Below are positions 1 through 9,897 of a stretch of DNA of 64,000 nucleotides, one piece after another. The first letter of the stretch is position 1. Every line of letters starts with the position of its first letter. This DNA comes from Streptomyces rubradiris (GTDB lineage Bacteria > Actinomycetota > Actinomycetes > Streptomycetales > Streptomycetaceae), in contig NZ_BNEA01000015.1 in assembly GCF_016860525.1 (NCBI RefSeq), positions 1,860,001 to 1,924,000 on the forward strand. Reading direction: 5' to 3'. Under the pieces are notes generated by a model, which ran no database searches, had not been told where the DNA came from, and saw only the letters and a program-made list of their open reading frames with translations. The translations under genes were made by a program, and so were the position numbers.

Positions 1-1852
<1,852 letters not shown>

Positions 1853-1856
<4 letters not shown>

Positions 1857-3118
1857 GCGGGCACGAGCCCCTGCCGGTCCCGGACGTCTTCGATCCGCGC
1901 CGGTACGCCGCCGGGGTGCCCTACGCCGACTACCGCGTGCTGCGCGATCACCATCCGGTGGCCTGGCAGGAGGAGCCGGAGGTGCTGGGCTGGCCGGCCG
2001 GGCCCGGGTTCTGGGCGGTGACGCGGCACGCGGACGTCGTACGCGTACTGAAGGACGTGGGGACGTACTCCTCGTACGCGGGCGCCACCCAGATCCGCGA
2101 CCCCGATCCGGAGGATCTGCCGTTCATCCGGCGGATGATGCTCAACCAGGACCCGCCGGCGCACGGGCGGCTGCGCAGGCTGGTGAGCCGCGCCTTCACG
2201 CCGGGGCGCGTGGAGCGGTTCGCGGCCGTCGCCCGTGAGCGGGCGCGGGCGCTGCTCGCGGGTGCCCTCGCGCGGGCGCGGGAGGGGGACGGCACGGTCG
2301 ATGTGGTGGCCGCCGTCACCGACGAGTACGCCCTGCTGAACCTCACGGATCTGCTGGGCGTCCCGGAGAGCGACCGGGGGCTGCTGCTGGACTGGACCCG
2401 GCGGGTCATCGGCTACCAGGACCCGGACGAGGCCGCCCCGCCGGTGCTGGACCGGGCGGGCAGGCCGGTCGATCCCCGGTCGCCGGCGATGCTGCGGGAC
2501 ATGTTCGACTACGCCGGGCAGCTCGCGGCGCACAAGCGCCGGCATCCCGCCGACGACATCATGACGACGCTCGCCCATGACGCCGGACTGGCGGACGCGG
2601 AACGGGAGATGTTCTTCTTCCTGCTCACCGTGGCGGGCAACGACACGGTGCGCGCCGCGGCCCCGGGCGGGCTGCTGGCACTGGCGGAGCATCCCGGGGT
2701 GTACGAGAGGCTGCGTGCCGAGCCGGCCGTCCTGCCGTCGGCCGTCGACGAGTTGCTGCGCTGGCATCCGCCGGTGCTGACCTTCCGCAGGACGGCCGTG
2801 CGAGACACCGAGCTGGGGGGCCGCCGGATCCGGGCGGGCGACAAGGTCGTGGTGTTCCACGCCTCGGCCAACCGGGACGAGCGCGTGTTCTCCGACCCGG
2901 ACCGGCTCGACCCGGCGCGCTCCCCCAACCCGCATGTCTCGTTCGGGCACGGCCCCCACGTCTGTCTGGGCGCCCACTTCGCCCGGCTGCAACTGCGGCT
3001 GCTGTTCGAGGAGCTGCCGCGTGCCCTGCCGGGCCCGCCGGTGCTCGCGGGACCGGCCGGGCGGCTGGTGTCGAACTTCATCAACGGCGTCAAGTCACTG
3101 CCGCTGCGGCCTCTGTGA
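1853..3118 (+). CDS. Cytochrome P450
   Basis: A soluble bacterial-type P450 of 421 residues starting at the GTG that overlaps the preceding stop. The heme-binding loop FGHGPHVCLGAHFAR places the thiolate ligand at about Cys371. The K-helix ExxR motif is in DELLRW near residue 300. The I-helix oxygen-activation motif is AGNDT near 260, with Asp in place of the commoner Glu. NQDPPAHGRLRRLVSRAFTP near residue 100 resembles steroid/lipid-active families such as CYP124/125, but I cannot assign the family with confidence. No ferredoxin gene adjoins it, so electrons must come from elsewhere. The neighbouring hydrolase and geosmin synthase suggest, but do not show, a terpenoid or lipid substrate. Confidence 0.92.
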
Positions 3119-3156
3119 CGGACCATGGGCGCGAAGGGGGCCGAGGGTCATGTCCG

Positions 3157-3813
3157 TCACCGTGTCGTGGGTATCAGGACCTCCCGTTCCAGCTGGGTGG
3201 CGAGGGTGACGTAGCGGGGGCGCCGGTGCACCGGGACCAGACCGCGGATCACCAGGTGCCACATCTCGGCGACCCTGCGCGGCAGCCGCCCCACCGGTTC
3301 CAGCGAACGGCCCGCGACCCGGGTGCCGACGAAGAAGCAGACGAGGGAGTGGGCGACCACCCCGACGTCGAGATCCCCGTGCAGGTCGGCCTCCCGGACG
3401 GCCCCGCTGAATTTGCGGGTGGCGAACTCCAGCCACTCGGTGAACGGGTGCCGCAGCGGCGGCCGTACGGCGATGTCGGCGGTGGCGAGGCGGAGCCCGG
3501 CGCGCGGCACGGGGTCCTCCACGGCGAGCCGGGCGATCCCGAACGTGGTGCGCATCAGCGCCTCCAGCGACGAGCAGCCACGGCTCTCGACGTCGGCCAC
3601 GAGCTGCCGGGCCGCCTTGGCCTGGAGCTCCAGGATCGCCTGGGCGAGGTCCTCCTTGGCCGCGAAGTGGAAATACAGGGCACCTTTGGTGACCTTCGCA
3701 TGTGCGACGATATCGCTCAGACTGGTGGATTCGTAGCCGTGCCGGTCGAACAGGTCGGCGGCGGCCGTGATGATGGTTGCACGGGTCTGTTCAGCGCGTA
3801 ACTGCCTCGCCAT
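3157..3813 (-). CDS. cprB: Gamma-butyrolactone receptor-like TetR repressor, CprB type
   Basis: A 218-residue TetR-family protein of the ArpA/ScbR/CprB group, which binds palindromic operators and is released by gamma-butyrolactone-type signals. The N-terminus MARQLRAEQTRATII and the helix-turn-helix at about residues 31-56 (ending KGALYFHFAAKEDL) match this group. The HPFTEW segment carries Trp127, the ligand-pocket tryptophan conserved in CprB and ArpA. Length agrees with CprB (215 aa, from memory). It converges on the P450, with 38 bp between stops. A GAGGAGGGG ribosome site lies 8 nt before the ATG. A likely operator sits just upstream, consistent with autoregulation as known for CprB. 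Its position two genes from geosmin synthase matches S. coelicolor. Confidence 0.9.
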   Translation of the reverse strand: MARQLRAEQTRATIITAAADLFDRHGYESTSLSDIVAHAKVTKGALYFHFAAKEDLAQAILELQAKAARQLVADVESRGCSSLEALMRTTFGIARLAVEDPVPRAGLRLATADIAVRPPLRHPFTEWLEFATRKFSGAVREADLHGDLDVGVVAHSLVCFFVGTRVAGRSLEPVGRLPRRVAEMWHLVIRGLVPVHRRPRYVTLATQLEREVLIPTTR

Positions 3814-3836
3814 CCCGGGACCCCTCCTCGCGCCTC

Positions 3837-3863
3837 AAAAGAACAGGACATGCGGTTTGTTTT
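3837..3863. promoter_or_regulatory. Candidate CprB/ArpA-type operator upstream of cprB
   Basis: An imperfect inverted repeat around CATG lies 24 bp before the cprB start. Its left arm has AAAAGAACAGGACATG and its right arm CGGTTTGTTTT, so both ends are A-tract/T-tract. The composition is much more AT-rich than its surroundings. Position and form suit an autoregulatory element. Arm symmetry is only partial, so this is a proposal by position and by analogy with the known CprB site upstream of its own gene. Confidence 0.5.
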
Positions 3864-4267
3864 CAACCCCCCGCATACGATAACTCACCGCACGGGAATG
3901 GGAGTCCAGAGGCCCACGTACGCGATATGACCCGTGTCAGCGGTAGGACAGCGCTCGGCGGGCTCCGGGCGACGGGAGCCGCATCCTTGATCCGTCACGA
4001 TACGAGGCGGACGCCCGGTCTTCAACGGGGTGGGGAGCAGGGCGAAACGGCAGGACCGGTCGGTGCTTTCACGTCCCCGGGAGCCAGATACGGCTCCTCG
4101 TACGCCGGTTGCCCCACCCCGCCACCCGTCCTGTCGTCACCCCGTCACGCCACGGGTCCTTCGAACGGGTGATCTGGGAACTTCTCTGTCCTTGCCGGGA
4201 GTTCACCGGGCAGGCGGACGGACGAGGAGTGCCGTCCGGACGAGGCGAGGCGAAAGGGAGTCGCGGC
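3864..4267. other. Intergenic region between cprB and spo0M
   Basis: About 400 bp between divergent genes. Short open frames are present but none has a convincing start with ribosome site. A purine-rich AAAGGGAG at 4253-4260 is the ribosome site for spo0M. I see no further element I can support. Confidence 0.5.
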
Positions 4268-5266
4268 ATGGTGTTCAAGAGGCTGCTGGGTGCGATCGGG
4301 GTCGGCGGCCCCTCCGTGGACACGGTGCTGGACGGGGGCGCGGCGCTGCCCGGCGGCGCCCTGACGGGCCGGGTGCTGCTGCGGGGCGGCGGGTCGGCCG
4401 TGGACATCGAGCACATCGGCCTGGAGCTGATCGCGCGCGTGGAGGCGGAGCACGCGGAGGGCGAGAGCGAGGGCTCGGTCGTCTTCGAGCGGTTCACCGT
4501 GGCCGGCGGCTTCCGGCTCGGCGAGGAGGAGGAGCGCGAACTGCCGTTCAGCGTGCCGCTGCCCTGGGAGACGCCGGTGACCGAGCTGCACGGGCAGCCG
4601 CTCGGCGTCGTGCTGGGCGTGCGCACGGAGGTCGCGGTGGCGGGCGCCCGGGACAAGGGCGACCTGGACCCGCTGGCCGTCCGCCCCCTGCCCGTGCAGG
4701 AGGCGGTGCTGGAGGCATTCGGCCGCCTGGGCTTCGGCTTCCGCTCGGCCGACCTGGAGTACGGCCACATCGGCGGCACCGGCCAGCGGTTGCCGTTCTA
4801 CCAGGAGATCGAGCTGACCCCGGCCCCGCAGTACGCGCACGCGATGAACGAGCTGGAGCTGACCTTCCTCGCCGCTCCCGCCGGCGTCGAGGTCGTGCTG
4901 GAGGCGGACAAGCGCGGCGGGCCGTTCTCCGCGGGGCACGACGCGCTGACCCGGTTCACGGTGCGCCACGAGGACGCGCCGGGTCTGGACTGGCAGGCCG
5001 AGGTGGACGGCTGGATCCGCCGGATGACCGAGCACCACGACGCCTACGGCAGCCACGCGGCGTACGGCCACGACGGTCACACGGCGTACGGCCACGACGG
5101 CGGGCCCGGGGCCGGCCATCGCTCCGGTCCGGGCCTGGGCACGGCCGTGGCGGCGGGCGCGGCGGGCCTCGCCGTGGGCGTGGCCGGCGGCATGGTGGCC
5201 GCCGAGGTCGTGGACGAGATCGGGGACTTCTTCGAGGGCGAGGAGGACGACGCGGACGAGGCCTGA
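4268..5266 (+). CDS. spo0M: Spo0M-like sporulation/arrestin-fold protein
   Basis: A 332-residue protein of the Spo0M (SpoOM) family, arrestin-like beta-sandwich proteins linked to sporulation control in Bacillus and common in actinomycetes. The start MVFKRLLGAIGVGGPSVDTV and the GxxLTGRVLLRGG segment near residues 30-42 are typical. The C-terminal part (about 270-300) is rich in His, Tyr and Gly (AAYGHDGHTAYGHDGG) and is followed by a hydrophobic Ala/Gly stretch and an acidic tail. The ATG at 4268 was chosen because AAAGGGAG precedes it. Longer in-frame starts have no ribosome site. It converges on the TatA-like gene with 2 bp between stops. Its biochemical role in Streptomyces is not established. 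Confidence 0.85.
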   Translation: MVFKRLLGAIGVGGPSVDTVLDGGAALPGGALTGRVLLRGGGSAVDIEHIGLELIARVEAEHAEGESEGSVVFERFTVAGGFRLGEEEERELPFSVPLPWETPVTELHGQPLGVVLGVRTEVAVAGARDKGDLDPLAVRPLPVQEAVLEAFGRLGFGFRSADLEYGHIGGTGQRLPFYQEIELTPAPQYAHAMNELELTFLAAPAGVEVVLEADKRGGPFSAGHDALTRFTVRHEDAPGLDWQAEVDGWIRRMTEHHDAYGSHAAYGHDGHTAYGHDGGPGAGHRSGPGLGTAVAAGAAGLAVGVAGGMVAAEVVDEIGDFFEGEEDDADEA

Positions 5267-5268
5267 CC

Positions 5269-5448
5269 TCAGCCGGCCGAGCCGCCCGTACCGTCCCCGT
5301 CCTTCAGCGCCCGCGCCTCGCTCTTGAGGATCCGCACGGACTTCCCCAGCGCCCGGGCGGTGTCGGGCAGCTTGCGGTAGCCGAACAGCACGACGAACAC
5401 GAGCGCGACGACCAGCAGGTGCCAGGGCTCGATGGCGTTACGGAACAT
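5269..5448 (-). CDS. TatA/TatE-like twin-arginine translocase subunit
   Basis: A 59-residue protein: short N-terminus, one membrane segment at about residues 10-22 (LLVVALVFVVLFGYRKLP), the FGYRKLPDTARALGKSVRILKSE hinge and amphipathic helix diagnostic of TatA/E, and a polar tail. Tat exports folded proteins. No tatB or tatC is next to it, so it is probably an additional TatA paralogue. The start MFRNAIEPWHLL is chosen since the upstream in-frame Met (5511) adds 21 residues not expected in the family. A strong palindrome lies about 36 bp upstream of the start. Confidence 0.88.
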   Translation of the reverse strand: MFRNAIEPWHLLVVALVFVVLFGYRKLPDTARALGKSVRILKSEARALKDGDGTGGSAG

Positions 5449-5483
5449 GACGGCCCCTTCTTCGTCTCGGCGTGAGGCAACGA

Positions 5484-5507
5484 ACAGTTGCCGCATTGCG
5501 CAACTGT
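5484..5507. promoter_or_regulatory. Inverted repeat upstream of the tatA-like gene
   Basis: Arms ACAGTTGC (5484-5491) and GCAACTGT (5500-5507) are perfect complements with an 8-bp spacer that itself contains TTGCGC. The repeat lies 36 bp upstream of the tatA-like start codon, in promoter position. The symmetric TTGCGCAA core at 5497-5504 suggests a dimeric repressor or activator site. No regulator can be named. Confidence 0.5.
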
Positions 5508-5629
5508 ACAACTCTGTCGGAGCGTACCCGCTGTCGCCCTCCTCCCGCCGTGCGGCGCCGCGGTCCGTCCGGCCGGCCGTGTTCGCGGACTCGACGGCGA
5601 TCCGCGGAACTTCCCGGCCGGTCCGCTAG

Positions 5630-5649
5630 TTTCTACAGTGCTGTAGAAA
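5630..5649. promoter_or_regulatory. Perfect 20-bp palindrome upstream of terB
   Basis: TTTCTACAG-TG-CTGTAGAAA has two perfectly complementary 9-bp arms. It is AT-rich in a very GC-rich setting and ends 49 bp before the terB start. The TACAG/CTGTA arrangement resembles BlaI/MecI/CopY-type winged-helix repressor sites, but that likeness is only by shape. It most likely controls terB. Confidence 0.55.
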
Positions 5650-5698
5650 TTCCGTGGGGTGCCGCGAGGGCACCCGACGGCTGTTGCGAGGAGTGGAC

Positions 5699-6154
5699 AT
5701 GGCCCTGTGGGACCGCATCAAGGAGTCGGCGTCGCAGATGCAGACCCAGTTGGTGGCGAAGAAGAACGACCTGAAGAGCGGCGCGTTCCGTGATGCGAGC
5801 ATGGCGATGTGCGCGCTGGTGGCCGCTGCCGACGGGACGGTGGATCCCTCGGAGCGGCAGCGGGTGGCCCAGCTCATCGCCACCAACGAGGTGTTGCAGA
5901 ACTTCCCGGCGGACGACCTGCGGCGCCGTTTCGAGGACAACCTGAACAAGCTGACGGCCGACTTCGCCTTCGGAAAGGTGAGCGTGCTCCAGGAGATCGC
6001 CAAGGCCAAGAAGAAGCCCGCGGAGGCGCGGGCCGTCGTGCAGATCGGCATCGTCATCGGCGGCGCGGACGGCGACTTCGACAAGAGCGAACAGGCCGTG
6101 GTGCGTGAGGCGTGCTACGCGCTGGACCTGCCGCCGCACGAGTTCGACCTCTGA
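5699..6154 (+). CDS. TerB-family tellurite resistance/stress protein
   Basis: A 151-residue all-helical TerB/DjlA-type protein. The repeated metal-binding acidic segments characteristic of TerB are visible: AADGTVDPSERQRV at about residues 44-57 and GADGDFDKSEQAVVREAC near 124-141. The N-terminal MALWDRIKESASQMQTQ is typical of actinobacterial members. TerB proteins belong to the tellurite/general stress ter modules; here it stands alone without terC/D/Z. The ATG at 5699 follows GAGGAG, which rules out the in-frame upstream start. It ends at a strong terminator and has its own palindromic upstream site, so it looks like a single-gene unit. Confidence 0.88.
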   Translation: MALWDRIKESASQMQTQLVAKKNDLKSGAFRDASMAMCALVAAADGTVDPSERQRVAQLIATNEVLQNFPADDLRRRFEDNLNKLTADFAFGKVSVLQEIAKAKKKPAEARAVVQIGIVIGGADGDFDKSEQAVVREACYALDLPPHEFDL

Positions 6155-6168
6155 GCACAAGCCGGAAA

Positions 6169-6210
6169 CCCGCCGCGGGTGTCCCCGTACCCGGGGACGC
6201 CCGCGGCGGG
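6169..6210. terminator. Terminator hairpin after terB
   Basis: A 19-bp stem (CCCGCCGCGGGTGTCCCCG pairing downstream with one G-T) and a TAC loop, 15 bp past the terB stop and 20 bp before the convergent binding-protein stop. No T-tract is present; it could serve both directions. Confidence 0.8.
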
Positions 6211-6230
6211 CGCCATGGACCGCCGGTGTG

Positions 6231-7187
6231 TCAGACGAGCCCGGCGGACTTCAGCCAGGCCCGGGCGACGTCCAGCGGGTCCTTCTTCTCCGCCTGCACC
6301 TGGGTGTCCAGATCCAGCAGGGTCTTGGTGTCGAGCTTCGCGGAGACCGCGTTGAGCGCGTCGACGCCCTTCTCGGGCAGCGCGCCCTTGCGGACGAGCG
6401 GCTGGACGTTCTGGAAGCCGAAGAGATTCTTGGGGTCCCGCAGGACGACGAACTTCTCCTTGGTGATGTTCGGGTCCGTGGTGAAGACGTCCGCGACCTG
6501 GACGGCGTTCTTCTTCAGCGCCGCCAGCGTCAGCGGGCCTCCGCTGTCCAACGCCTTGAAGGACTTGAACTCCAGGCCGTAGACGGACTTCAGGCCCTCC
6601 AGTCCCTGCTGCCGGGCCTGGAACTCCGGCGAGCCGCCGATGACCAGGTCCCCCGCGATGTCCTTCAGATCGGCGATGGAGGACTTGTCCGTGAGGTGGT
6701 ACTTCTCGGCGGTGGCCGCGTTCACCGTGACGGAGTCCTTGGACTGCGCCGGCGCCGGGTCGAGCAGGGTGAGCTGGGAGTCCAGCTTGGCGTTGATGGC
6801 GGCCTGGGTCTCCTCAAGCGTCTTCGGGGTGGCCTTCTTGTCGAGGTGGGCCAGCAGGGCGCCGTTGAACTCGGGCATCACCGTGAGGGAGCCGTTCTTG
6901 ATCAGGCCGTAAGTGGTCTCGCGGCTGCCGATGTTCGGCTTGTACGTGACCTTGATGCCCTTGGCCTTGAGGGCCTCGCCGTAGATGTCGGCAAGCAGGG
7001 TGCTCTCGGGGAAGTTGTTGGAACCGACGACCACGCTGTCGCCGTCCGCCTTGCCGCCCACGAGGGGGTTGTCGGCCTTGTCCGCGCTGGAGGAACAGCC
7101 CGCCAGCAGAGCCGTCGCCGCCAGGGCGACCACCGCCGTGCCTCTGCTCCCCCGGATGGACCTGCTGATATGGGTCGTTGAAGTCAC
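6231..7187 (-). CDS. Glycine betaine/osmoprotectant ABC transporter, substrate-binding lipoprotein
   Basis: A 318-residue lipoprotein of the OpuAC/ProX/OsmF class. The signal peptide ends in the lipobox LLAGC with Cys31. The mature protein shows GSNNFPESTLLADIYGEAL, KPNIGSRETTYGLIKNGSLTVMPEFNG and DVFTTDPNI, all typical of quaternary-amine binding proteins that trap betaine or choline between two lobes. The GTG at 7187 gives a normal signal peptide; the in-frame ATG at 7223 adds 12 charged residues. It is the last gene of a four-gene importer set (ATPase, two permeases, binding protein), 91 bp after the second permease. The ligand is presumably an osmoprotectant; binding specificity is not shown by sequence alone. 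Confidence 0.92.
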   Translation of the reverse strand: MTSTTHISRSIRGSRGTAVVALAATALLAGCSSSADKADNPLVGGKADGDSVVVGSNNFPESTLLADIYGEALKAKGIKVTYKPNIGSRETTYGLIKNGSLTVMPEFNGALLAHLDKKATPKTLEETQAAINAKLDSQLTLLDPAPAQSKDSVTVNAATAEKYHLTDKSSIADLKDIAGDLVIGGSPEFQARQQGLEGLKSVYGLEFKSFKALDSGGPLTLAALKKNAVQVADVFTTDPNITKEKFVVLRDPKNLFGFQNVQPLVRKGALPEKGVDALNAVSAKLDTKTLLDLDTQVQAEKKDPLDVARAWLKSAGLV

Positions 7188-7278
7188 CCGTCGATCCAAG
7201 CCAGCCGCTTCTCGATCAGTCAAGTGCCGTCGGCCGGAAACCGCCGCCGGTCCGCGTGCGTCGTCGCGGCGACAGCCG

Positions 7279-7953
7279 TCAGCCCCGGCCGCCCCGGCGC
7301 ACTCCCGGTGACACCGCGAGCCGCGCCACCGCCCAGAACACCGCCAGGGTCACCAGGGCGAGCCCGGCGACCAGGGCGGCGCCGCCGACGACCTTCGCGT
7401 AATCCTTCTGGTACAGGCCGTCGATGATGTACCGGCCGAGGCCGCCCAGACTGACGTAGGCGGCGATGGTGGCCGTGGAGACGATCTGGACGGCCGCCGT
7501 GCGCAGGCCGCTCAGGATCAGCGGGAGCGCGACCGGCACCTCCACCTGGAACAGCACCCGCGCCTCGGGCATCCCCATGCCCCGGGCGGCGTCCACCGGC
7601 GAGGGGTCGACGGAGCGGACCGCCTCGTAGGTGGTGACCAGGATCGGCGGGACGGCGAGCACGACCAGCGGGATCATCACCGGCAGCAGCCCCAGGCCGA
7701 TCCAGATGAACATCAGCACCAGCAGGCCGAAGCTGGGCAGGGCCCGCCCGGCGGTGGCGAGGAGCGCCAGGGCGTTGCCGCCCCGGCCGGTGTGACCGGT
7801 GAGCAGGCCGACGGGCAGACCGATCACGGCGGCGATCGCCAGGGCTTCGAGGCAGTACCCGATGTGCTCGGCGAACCGGGTGGGGATGCCGTCGTAGCCG
7901 TGCCAGTGGGCGCTGTCGGCGAAGAAGGCGCGCGCGAAGTCGAGGACGTTCAC
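7279..7953 (-). CDS. Glycine betaine/osmoprotectant ABC transporter permease (second)
   Basis: A 224-residue inner-membrane permease of the binding-protein-dependent class. About five to six membrane helices are seen, and the EAA-type cytoplasmic loop reads EAVRSVDPSPVDAARGMGMPEARVLFQVEVPVALP near residues 109-143. The GTG start overlaps the stop of the preceding permease (GTGA, 4 bp), so the two are coupled. Together the two permeases would form the heterodimeric channel. The C-terminus ends in a short basic tail. It precedes the binding-protein gene. Confidence 0.92.
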   Translation of the reverse strand: MNVLDFARAFFADSAHWHGYDGIPTRFAEHIGYCLEALAIAAVIGLPVGLLTGHTGRGGNALALLATAGRALPSFGLLVLMFIWIGLGLLPVMIPLVVLAVPPILVTTYEAVRSVDPSPVDAARGMGMPEARVLFQVEVPVALPLILSGLRTAAVQIVSTATIAAYVSLGGLGRYIIDGLYQKDYAKVVGGAALVAGLALVTLAVFWAVARLAVSPGVRRGGRG

Positions 7954-8603
7954 CGGCCGGCCCCCTTCCGCGGCATCCAGGGGGTGAGCAGGAGACGGAG
8001 CAGGACCAGCGCGGCGTCGGCGAGCATGCCCAGCACCCCGATGGTCAGCACCGCGTTCACGGCCAGGGCGGGGCGCCCGTAGGTCTGGGCGGCGTAGAGC
8101 ATGTTGCCGAGGGCGCCCTGGTTGCCGATGAGCATGCCGACGCTGACCAGGGAGATGCTGGACACGGTCGCCACCCGCAGGCCGGCGATGATGGCGGGCA
8201 CGGCGAGGGGCAACTGGACCTGGAAGTACCGGCGTACGGCGCCGAAGCCCATGGCCTGGGCTGCGGCCAGGGTCTCCGGCGGCACCGAGCGGACGCCGTC
8301 CACGATCGCCGGTACCAGCACCACCAGGCTGTAGAGCGCGAGCGGGATCATCACCGTGGTCTCGCTCTGGCCGAAGTAGTCGATGAGGACCACGAAGAAG
8401 GCGAGCGAGGGAATGGCGTAGAGGATCGTGGCGATGCCGAGGACGGGCGGGTAGATCCAGCGGAAGCGCACGCACAGCTGCGCCACGGGCAGCGAGACGA
8501 GCAGCCCGGCCAGCACCGGCAGCAGGGCCTCGCGCAGGTGCAGCCCGACGAGACCGAGCCAGCTCTGGCCGAGGTCGCTCGGGAGGTCGAAGAAACCGCT
8601 CAT
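7950..8603 (-). CDS. Glycine betaine/osmoprotectant ABC transporter permease (first)
   Basis: A 217-residue permease paralogous to its downstream neighbour. Hydrophobic helices cover most of the protein, and the EAA loop reads DGVRSVPPETLAAAQAMGFGAVRRYFQVQLPLAVP. Segment ILYAIPSLAFFVVLIDYFG is typical of OpuCB/ProW-like subunits. The ATG at 8603 overlaps the TGA of the ATPase gene (ATGA), and its own stop overlaps the next start, so ATPase and both permeases are coupled in sequence at equal level. Confidence 0.92.
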   Translation of the reverse strand: MSGFFDLPSDLGQSWLGLVGLHLREALLPVLAGLLVSLPVAQLCVRFRWIYPPVLGIATILYAIPSLAFFVVLIDYFGQSETTVMIPLALYSLVVLVPAIVDGVRSVPPETLAAAQAMGFGAVRRYFQVQLPLAVPAIIAGLRVATVSSISLVSVGMLIGNQGALGNMLYAAQTYGRPALAVNAVLTIGVLGMLADAALVLLRLLLTPWMPRKGAGR

Positions 8604-9733
8604 CGTCCGGCCGCCTCCCCGGCCCGCTCGGCCACCCGGCCGTGGGCGGCCCGGATCGCCTCGCCGATGACCTGCTGGGAGACGACACCGACGGCGCGCC
8701 CCTCGCCGTCCACCGCGACCGCCCATCCGGTCGGCGAGAGCACGGCCCCGTCCAGCGCGGCCCGCAGCGAGTCGGTGCCGGGCACGAACGGCCGCCCGTA
8801 GTCGAGGAGTTCGTCCCGGTCGACGGCGCCGGCGGTGAGCCGGCCGGGCTCACTCCAGCCGAGCGGCCTGCCGTCGGGGTCGGTGACGAGGAGGTACGGG
8901 GCCGCGGTGGCCCGGGCGGCGAGCGTGCCGGCGTCGGCGTCGGCCGGCACCAGGGGCGCGGTCTGCAACTCCAGCCCGGCGGACGGGAAGAAGGAGAGCC
9001 GGCGGATGCCGCGGTCGGCGCCGAGGAAGTCCTCCACGAAGGCGTCGGCGGGCGCGCTGAGCAGTTCGGCGGGCGGGGCGTACTGGGCGAGCCGGCCGCC
9101 GGTGCGCAGTACGGCGACCCGGGTGCCGAGCTTGATCGCCTCGTCGATGTCGTGCGTGACGAAGACGATGGTCTTGCCCAGTTCCTCCTGGATGCGCAGG
9201 AGTTCGTCCTGGAGCTGCTTGCGGACGACCGGGTCGACCGCGGAGAACGGCTCGTCCATCAGCAGTACCGGCGGGTCGGCGGCGAGCGCGCGGGCCACGC
9301 CGACGCGCTGCTGCTGGCCGCCGGAGAGCTGGTACGGGTACCGCCCCGCGAGCGCCGTGTCGAGCCCGACCCGCTCCATCAGCTCGGCGGCCCGGGCCCG
9401 GGCCTGCCGCCTGCTGCTGCCGAGCAGCCGGGGCACGGTGGCGATGTTGTCGACGATGGTGCGGTGCGGGAAGAGACCGGCGTTCTGGATGACGTAACCC
9501 ATCGAACGGCGCAGGGTGTTGACCGGCTGCTGCCGGATGTCCTGACCGTCGAGGAGGATGCTGCCCTCGGTCGGCTCCACCATCCGGTTGATCATCCGCA
9601 GGGTCGTCGTCTTGCCGCAGCCGGACGGCCCGACGAGGACGGTGATCGCGCGGTCCGGTATCTCCAGCGACAGCCGGTCGACCGCGACCGTGCCGTCCGG
9701 GTACCGCTTGGTGACTGCATCTATCCGTATCAA
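8600..9733 (-). CDS. Glycine betaine/osmoprotectant ABC transporter ATPase with CBS region
   Basis: A 377-residue ATPase. Walker A GPSGCGKTT lies near residue 36-44, the signature is YQLSGGQQQRVGVARAL, Walker B VLLMDEPFSAVD, and the H-loop VTHDIDEA. The C-terminal 120 residues (TAAPYLLVTDPDGRPLGWSEPG onward) look like CBS repeats, which in OpuA sense ionic strength or cyclic-di-AMP and gate uptake. No ATG or GTG fits the N-terminus; a TTG at 9733 preceded by GAAGGG about 12 nt upstream gives the expected LIRIDAVTKRYPDG start. It is the first gene of the operon. Osmotic regulation is inferred from the family. Confidence 0.9.
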   Translation of the reverse strand: MIRIDAVTKRYPDGTVAVDRLSLEIPDRAITVLVGPSGCGKTTTLRMINRMVEPTEGSILLDGQDIRQQPVNTLRRSMGYVIQNAGLFPHRTIVDNIATVPRLLGSSRRQARARAAELMERVGLDTALAGRYPYQLSGGQQQRVGVARALAADPPVLLMDEPFSAVDPVVRKQLQDELLRIQEELGKTIVFVTHDIDEAIKLGTRVAVLRTGGRLAQYAPPAELLSAPADAFVEDFLGADRGIRRLSFFPSAGLELQTAPLVPADADAGTLAARATAAPYLLVTDPDGRPLGWSEPGRLTAGAVDRDELLDYGRPFVPGTDSLRAALDGAVLSPTGWAVAVDGEGRAVGVVSQQVIGEAIRAAHGRVAERAGEAAGR

Positions 9734-9859
9734 AACGCCGCGTACCCTTCGGTCCGTCCGCTCTGGGCTGATGCGGGGAGAGTCTAGACCGCGGGTGTTG
9801 CGACAGCTTGGTGGGAAAACGGCGCGTCGCGGCCGGGGTCGGCGGCGGTGGCTCCGCCC

Positions 9860-9885
9860 GGCCCCGGTCGAGCGGGACCGGGGCC
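9860..9885. terminator. Terminator hairpin after msrB
   Basis: A perfect 10-bp stem, GGCCCCGGTC with GACCGGGGCC around a 6-nt loop, 13 bp past the msrB stop on the minus strand. No T-tract, as is usual in Streptomyces. Confidence 0.65.
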
Positions 9886-9897
9886 GCCGTGCCGTCC

